Below, one piece after another: positions 57,841 to 64,000 of a stretch of DNA of 64,000 bases; the stretch's first letter is position 1, and each line of letters begins with the position of its first letter. Source of the DNA: Paratinospora sagittata (taxonomy: Eukaryota; Streptophyta; Magnoliopsida; Ranunculales; Menispermaceae); the NCBI GenBank assembly GCA_035771175.1, contig CM069598.1, forward strand, positions 14,570,438 to 14,634,437, written 5' to 3'. The translations under genes and the position numbers were made by a program. The notes beneath the pieces are model-generated. The model was not told the DNA's origin and did no database searches. It saw nothing but the letters and a program-made list of their open reading frames with translations.

Positions 57841-58320
57841 TTTTCAACTTTCACTTATGTATCACGTGACTTAGGATGCGAATTCCCCATAGTTCCACAT
57901 TTCTGAATCCTCTGTCCCACTGATCCCGTTCCAGTGTGACTCACGCCACGTAAGACCTCCACGTTGTTTCCGTCAATTTGTGACGTCATTATTGCATTAC
58001 TTTAAGTACGTGTCTGCTTTAAAGATAAATAACTGCGGATTCTGAAAGGCCGAATATTCAGAGGATTCATTGACTGCGATGATCCGTTACAGGAGCTCTC
58101 GTTTGAAATTCCTCCTCTACCCCTCATCTCGATTATTTATTTATTTTTATAAAATATTTAGATTAGATGAAATTGTGAATCATGCTTTTCATTTGCGTCT
58201 CACTTCCTCCTTTTCGAATCTGCATCTCGTGAATTGCGCAATTCTGTTGATCACAGTAGGAAAAAAAAGTGTTGGAATTCGCTTCGGATCTTCGCAATTT
58301 AGAAAGCCGTGTTCAGGTGA
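57841..58320 (+). promoter_or_regulatory. Probable host-gene promoter and 5' UTR exon
   Basis: A genic-composition island contains bZIP-type sites ATCACGTGAC (57861), CCACGTAA (57946), CCACGTTG (57959), a perfect TGACGTCA (57981) and TACGTGTC (58008). A TATA-like AAAGATAAATAA follows at 58021. A leader exon would run from about 58050 to 58314 and end at a good donor (TTCAG then GTGAAT, 58310-58320). The first ATG (58079) opens a frame of about 80 codons with no recognisable domain, so the exon may be untranslated. The coding exons are not in the window. Confidence 0.45.
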
Positions 58321-59158
58321 ATAGTCGTTTTTTTGTTTTTGTTTTTCTGCTCGATTTTAATGTCTGCGACCTTTGTTTTGGTAAATTATCCTCCGCTTTC
58401 AGCTCATTTTCACGATTTTAATTCTGTTACAAGTCGGATTGGAGCGTTATTGTTGTTTATATGTTGTTCTTTTTCTTGTACTAAGATTGTTGTTAAATTA
58501 AACACGGAGAACAATTTGTTTTGTTTTCATTTTGATTGATTTGTTCTTGAAGCTTTCATGGATTTGATCTATCTTAGTTAATCCGTTGATTGAGATTGGG
58601 CTCGTTCTACGTTTCGTAATGTCTGCGAGCTTTGTTTTGGTAAATTATCCTCCGCTTCCTGCTCATTTTCACAATTTTGAGTTCGGTTACAAGTCGGATT
58701 GGAGCGTTGTTGTTGTTTACATGTTCTTTTTCTTGATATACCAAATAGAAAGATTATTGTTAAATTAAACACGGAGAACCATTTATTTTGTTTTCATTTT
58801 GATTGATTTGTTCTTAAAGCTTTCATGGATTTGATCGATCTTGGTTAATTCGATCATTGATGTTTCCTGGTGGGAAAAGTAGGCGTTCATTTGTTAGATC
58901 AATTGCGTTGGCGGTTCAATTTTTTTGGTTTTGAGTAAAGAATGATTCATGATGCAACTGAAATCTTGTTTGAGGAAAGTCCTATATGGATCGCATGGCT
59001 TCCTCACAGTTGAATTAGCGTAATTCCATGATGTTGTTTGGTGAAGATGATACTTGCTGATTGAATTTGTAGCTTAGCTTCTTTCTACTAAAATGGTGCC
59101 TGGGGTGCTTGCGGAGTACATGATGAAGAATTATTGCCGGATTTATCTCCTAATTATA
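58321..59158 (+). other. Probable first intron with a tandem duplication of about 259 bp
   Basis: It is T-rich and follows the putative donor. The segment starting AATGTCTGCGACCTTTG at 58359 is repeated from 58618 (AATGTCTGCGAGCTTTG), with good similarity through AAGCTTTCATGGATTTGATC (58551 and 58819). No coding motif was seen. The intron is interrupted at 59159 by the LTR of a copia element in the same orientation. Confidence 0.45.
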
Positions 59159-59442
59159 TGATATGTTTCTATAATTAGGAGATTTGTATATAATTAGCAT
59201 TATTCTAGATATTAACATTCTTTCTATAATTAGGAGATTTGTATATATGGCTTAGCATTATTCTAGGGGCTGTAACAGAGAGATATTAGCATTCTTTCTA
59301 TAATATGTGTAACTAGAATAGCATATATATGTTAGACATGTAATCAAGCAATTCTCAATATACAGAAAAATATTTCTCCAATATTCGTTGGTTCCTCTCT
59401 GTATCCTTTTCTTCAACCTTCCTCTCTGTATTCTTTTCTTCA
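59159..59442 (+). repeat. 5' LTR of the Ale-like copia element
   Basis: It runs from TGATATGTTTC to CTTTTCTTCA. A TATAATTAGGAGATTTGTAT segment is repeated at about 59171 and 59224, and CATTCTTTCTATAAT at about 59216 and 59291. The start is set by the TG nearest the change in composition and is uncertain by a few bases. Confidence 0.7.
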
Positions 59443-59455
59443 TGGTATCAGAGCC
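59443..59455 (+). other. Primer binding site
   Basis: TGGTATCAGAGCC directly follows the LTR, complementary to the 3' end of initiator tRNA-Met. Confidence 0.9.
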
Positions 59456-59809
59456 AAACCGTGGGTTGAAGAAACTTTACTGCTATTGCAGCGTTTAAAT
59501 CACTGTGCGCGTTGCAGCGTTTATATTACTGTGCGCATTGCAGCAGAGAAGGTGAAGACCCGTTTTTTTGCTTTTTTTTTAACCGTGAGTTGTTGCATTG
59601 CTACATTACCGTGAGTTGTTGCAGTTACTGTGGGTTTCAGAAGTAGTTCCAGTGAAAGAAAAGTTGTTGCAGCTACGTTACCGTGAGTTGTTGCATCATA
59701 TCTTGTCTCATTAAAGGGGTGGTATTGATTTCAACCCCGATTATTTTATTTTTTTTGATAAAAAAAAAAAAAAATTAATTCGATTGTTCTTGTTTCTATT
59801 CTGTCAAAA

Positions 59810-62800
59810 ATGGCCGAAATAGTTCCATCCAACACGGAAAGTTCTATTGTTTCGTTATCTTCTTCTTCTTCTAATGTCAATTCGAATCAGCGATTATGCT
59901 CGGTTTAATTGAATGATTTTAATTATCTTCCTTGGTCGAGGGCAGTGACATTAGCTCTTGGTGGGAGATCACGGATTGATTTTATCGATGGGAGCAATGC
60001 AGCTCCGGATGTCCAGTCTGCTCAATACAAGGTTTGGTTTGCTAATGATCAGATGGTCCAATCGTGGTTGCTTAATACGATGGAGCCACATATTGCTGAG
60101 ATTTTCAGTTATTCCGACTCGGCTGCGGATTTATGGAGTGCCGTAAAAGAGTTTTATGGAAATCATAATAATTCTGCACGGGTGTTCCAACTCAAGAAGG
60201 ATATTGCCTCTTTCCAACAAGAAGGTAAACCTTTTGTTCAGTTTCTTGGTCGCATGAAGACCATGTGGAATGAGTTAGCAGTCTATCGACCACATACCAC
60301 TGACTCGGCAACCTTGTTGAAAAGGGTTGAGGAAGACAAAATTTTCTAGTTGTTGGCAAATCTAACCCCAGATTATGAAGATCTTTGTAGCCGCATTCTC
60401 ATGAATTCTGAGTTGCCGACGTTTGCAAGTGTTTGTGCTACTATCCAACGTGAAGAAACACGAAAAAAGGTTATGTCCATAAAAATTAAATCAGATATAT
60501 CTGACACACGAGCCTACATTTCCACTCAACGACGTCCAGATGATAGAAGGAACAAGGCTAGAAGGAATGAATTGAAGTGTAGCCATTGTAGCAACATTGG
60601 CCATACCGTTGATAGATGTTGGATTCTTCACCCAGACCTCAAACCCAAGTTTGCAAACAAAGGAGGCCCGAAACGTGGTTCATTCTCTGGATATCAAGCC
60701 AACCTTGTATCTGCACCACCATCTGATGGGTTATCTAGGTTTACTTCTAGTCCTATAAATCTTATCAATGAGTTTGCTACTTACATTCAGGCCAAACACG
60801 ACGCTGTTGACAAGAATGAGATTGGTAATTCTTCGGCCTTGCTTGGTCAATTTGCGGGATTTCTTGCTGAAAATAAGAACTTGTCTTCTGAAGATGTGTC
60901 AGGTATATTTAATGTCGTTTCTCTCGCTCTTAATATTAGTAATGTGCATGATTATTGGGTTATAGATTCGGGTGCCACTGATCATGTAACTAATATCTCT
61001 AGAAATTTGACTGACTTTAAGTTTTTCTCTCCTTCATCTACCATAACCATAGCCAATGGTAAGAGTGGGAGTGTTGTTGGCCACGGTAAGACTAAGTTAC
61101 TTTCAAACTCCATTTCATCATTCGTTCTTTATGTGCCTTCATTTCCATTTCAACTACTTTCAGTTGGCCGACTAATAGCCAGTCTAAATTGTCGTGTCAT
61201 CTTTTCTCCTAACAAAGTTGTATTTCAGGATCTAATAATCCAAAGGACGATTGGTGAAGGATTCTTCTATCAAGGACTCTATTATCTTTCCAAGAATGCT
61301 TATTTGTCCAAAGAACCCCACGCATATGCTTGCTTGTCTTCTGTTCAAGAGTTGTGGCATCAACGCTTAGCTCATCCTTCGGCGCCTATTTTATCCAAAC
61401 TTTTTCCCGCTTTGAATAAACATCCATTAAATTGTGATGTATGCCCTTTATCAAAATCTACTCGATTACCTTTTTCTTCTTCAGATTCACGTTCAAATAA
61501 AATTTTTGATTTGGTACATTCGGATGTTTGGGGTCCAGTGCTTGAATCATTTGATGGATTCAAATATTTTGTCACATTTGTTGACGATTACTCTCGTTTT
61601 ACATGGCTATATCTCTTAAAATCCAAAAGTGAAGTTGCTCATGTGTTCCAAGACTTTCATAACTTAGTCATCACTCAATTTTCCTCTAAGATTAAGGTTC
61701 TACGATCAGATAATGGTACTGAATTTATGACACATATCATGACACAATACTTGAGCATGCATGGCATTATTCACCATACTAGTTGTGTTGGGACTCCACA
61801 ACAAAATGGTATAGCGGAGAGGAAAAATCGTGATCTACTTGACAAAACTAGAGCACTGATGTTGGGCATGAATGTCTCCAAAATGTTTTGGTCACAAGGA
61901 GTGTTTACGACAGCTTATCTAATTAATCGCTTGCTTAGTCGAATTTTGCAGTTTAATTCTCCTATTGAGTTGTTGACAGGAAAAACTCCAAGCTTTTCTC
62001 ATCTCAGAGTCTTCGGGTGCACCTGCTATGTTCACATTCAGTCTCATCAGCGCGACAAACTGGAACCACGGGCTGTCCAATGTGTATGTTTGGGTTATTC
62101 CCCTACGCAGAAAGGTTATAAATGTTATAATCCTGTTACAAAGAAGCTCATGGTTAGTCGAGATCTTCGGTTCAAGGAGGCAGTGCCATATTTCAGCAAC
62201 TCAGATGATATTCTTAGTCAGGGGGAGCATGACCTGTTTCCACTTCCCATTCCAGCTGTTGTACCTCCAGTTGTGCCCCAAGCTGTCTCTTCCGGGCATT
62301 CTTCAGCAGACACTGCTAATGGTGATGACGTGCCTTGCACAGCTCATGCACCCACTACCACCATACCTGTGGGTCCTGTCCCAGCGCCAACAGTGATCAT
62401 GGGTGATGAGTCACCAGCTCCTGCGCCTATTCCTCGCCGTAATCCACCTCGTGAATGACATCCATCTTCAAGGCTTCACGATTACGTGGCTTACTCGGTA
62501 TGTCATCCCATGCATCATGTTTTGAGTTATCAAAACTTATCACCTACCTATACTACTTATCTCAGTCAGATTTCTAGTGTCACCGAACTAAGAAATTATC
62601 AAGAGGCGGTTCAACAGGCAGTCTGGAAGGATACTATGAATGATGAACTCCAAGCACTAGCTGATAACAATACTTGGAGTGTAGTTTCCCTCCCACGCGA
62701 TAAAAAGGCAGTTGGTAGTAGGTGGGTGTACAAGACTAAGTTCAAAGCCGATGGCTCAATTGAACGGCATAAGGCCCGACTTGTTGCTCAAGGGTTCACT

Positions 62801-64000
62801 CAAACATATGGTGTTGATTACAAAGAGACGTTTGCGCCCGTCGCAAAAATGACAACTGTTATGTACCTTGATTTCTGTCGCTATCAATCAAGGCTGGTCT
62901 TTTTCACAAATGGATGTTAAAAATGCGTTTTTGCATGGCGAGCTTGAAGAAGAAGTCTATATGAAGCTTCCGTCGGGGCATCCGCAAGGCACTGATCCAA
63001 GGTTAGTGTGTCGATTGCACAAATCTATGCATGGCATGCCAAATTAAGTATGGTTCTTGAAGAACTTGGGTTTAAGAGAAGTAATGCAGATCACTCTTTA
63101 TTTGTTCACATGCACTCGGGTAAGCGACTGATTGTTTTGATTTATGTTGATGACTTAATTGTTACCGGTGATGATGATGCTGCTATACGTAAGCTTAAGA
63201 GTGTTCTCCAACAAAAGTTTTCCATTAAAGATCTCGGTGTGCTGAAATACTTCCTGGGCATCGAAATGGCTACTTCCTCCAAAGGCTTGTTCTTGAATCA
63301 ACGCAAGTATGTGACAGATTTATTGCGTGATGCTGATATGTTGGATTGCAAACCTGCACGCACACCATTGGATAGCAAACTGCAGCTTGATAGATCTGGT
63401 GCACCTCTGGGTTCTGTTCAAGATTATCAAAGATTGGTTGGCAAACTTATCTATTTAACAATCACACGGCCTGATATTAGTTATGTAGTGAGCATTATTA
63501 GTCAATTTATGCATTCTCCCACCATGGTTCATATGCATATTGTTCAGAGAATTCTTCGATATCAAAAGAAAACAATTGGCCGTGGCATCCTCATGAAAGC
63601 TAACGGGCATTCTCAAATTCTTGGCTATACGGATGCGGATTGGGCTGGAAATCAACTTGATCGAAAATCCACTACGGGTTATTGTATCTTTATCGGTGGG
63701 AATCTGGTTTCTTGGAAAAGTAAGAAACAAACAGTGGTAGCACGGTCAAGTGCCGAAGCAGAGTATCGGGCCATGGCTTTCACAGCTTTTGAACTCATGT
63801 GGCTAAAGGCTCTCCTTGCCGATTTGGGTATCTCTCATTCTCAGTCTATAACGCTTTGTTGTGACAATCAAGCGGCTATGCACATTGCCTCTAATCCCGT
63901 TTTTCATGAACGGACTAAACACATTGAGGTTGATTGTCATTACATTCGGCAATATGTTCAGACTCGGGCCATTGTTACTCATTACACTCGTAGCCATGAC
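59810..64000 (+). pseudogene. Ale-like copia gag-pol (three in-frame stops, one frameshift, one small deletion)
   Basis: The frame opens at ATG 59810. Gag core motifs include FNYLPWSRAVTLALGGRSR and FYGNHNNSARVFQLKKDIAS. The knuckle is CSHCSNIGHTVDRC (about 60577). The protease site DSGATDH lies at about 60966. GAG-pre-integrase (WHQRLAHPSA) and integrase (HSDVWGPV, DNGTEF, NGIAERKNRDLLDKTRALM) follow. RT keeps KARLVAQGF and the catalytic YVDD (about 63142), and RNase H has TDADWAG, SSAEAEYRAM and DNQAAMHIAS. Lesions are TAA at 59906, TAG at 60347, TGA at 62456, a frameshift near 62865 and a deletion of about 25 bp near 63045 in RT. It is inactive as it stands. Confidence 0.85.

Larger units (their letters stand above)
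59159..64000 (+). mobile_element. Copia element (Ale/Retrofit-like), best preserved in the window, 3' end outside
   Basis: 5' LTR 59159-59442, primer binding site 59443-59455 (TGGTATCAGAGCC), leader, then gag-pol in one frame from ATG 59810. The RNase H domain is still open at the window end, so the 3' LTR lies beyond it. The short LTR of about 284 bp, the single gag-pol frame and motifs such as HERTKHIEVDCHYIR fit the Ale/Retrofit lineage. It is the youngest-looking large element here. Confidence 0.85.

Overview
This is plant nuclear DNA, most likely from a dicot. It is AT-rich and intron-bearing, and is dominated by LTR retrotransposons, SINE-like elements and MITE-like repeats. There are no operons, ribosome binding sites, rRNA genes, tRNA genes or CRISPR arrays. 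Only two stretches look like functional host coding sequence: the last three exons of a membrane fatty-acid desaturase (1278-2703, +) and a complete three-exon R2R3-MYB transcription factor of the MYB102/MYB74/MYB41 type (14302-15950, -). A third host gene may begin at about 57.9-59.1 kb, where a promoter-like region, a leader exon and a first intron are seen, but its coding exons lie outside the window. A fragment of a mitochondrial phosphate carrier gene (28001-28290, -) keeps its intron and is joined in frame to a simple repeat.

Layout. 0-3 kb: desaturase 3' half. 3.15-7.55 kb: MITE, then a minus-strand Ty1/copia remnant cut off inside reverse transcriptase, with its 5' LTR and primer binding site. 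7.5-14.2 kb: AT-rich spacer, a SINE-like element with an internal triplication, an isolated G-box-rich promoter-like island with no gene after it, and a 1.3-kb foldback element. 14.3-16.6 kb: MYB gene and promoter. 16.6-24.4 kb: mostly featureless AT-rich DNA with a probable LTR fragment and a foldback MITE. 24.5-26.3 kb: a copia LTR abutting an inverted internal fragment of the same family. 27.0-29.3 kb: a second SINE-like element, the captured phosphate-carrier exons, a polypyrimidine tract and AT microsatellites. 29.3-30.65 kb: 3' part of a gypsy-type LTR.

30.65-44.6 kb is one old copia element (minus strand, about 8.1 kb originally) carrying two later insertions: a 2.74-kb solo LTR with AATAA target duplications, and a 2.56-kb LTR element that encodes only Gag (TR-GAG type) with GGTAG target duplications. 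45.1-55.5 kb is a second copia element (plus strand) carrying an 850-bp palindromic element with ACACT target duplications in gag, a rearranged 1.4-kb cluster of the same modules in its 3' LTR, and another 2.84-kb solo LTR. 59.16 kb to the window end is the best preserved copia element. Three in-frame stops, one frameshift and a small deletion break its gag-pol frame, and its 3' end lies beyond the window.

Most notable item: the palindromic TGTCAC...GTGACA element family at 45.7-46.6 and 50.4-51.8 kb. Its modules carry a tRNA-like Pol III head in alternating orientation, yet it is bounded by TG...CA ends and a 5-bp target duplication, as integrase-made insertions are. Other leads are the captured-exon chimeric ORF, the TR-GAG element with unequal LTR repeat number, the extra gag-like ORF upstream of a normal gag, and the orphan G-box promoter island. 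All homology calls were made by eye from translated motifs; no database search was run.
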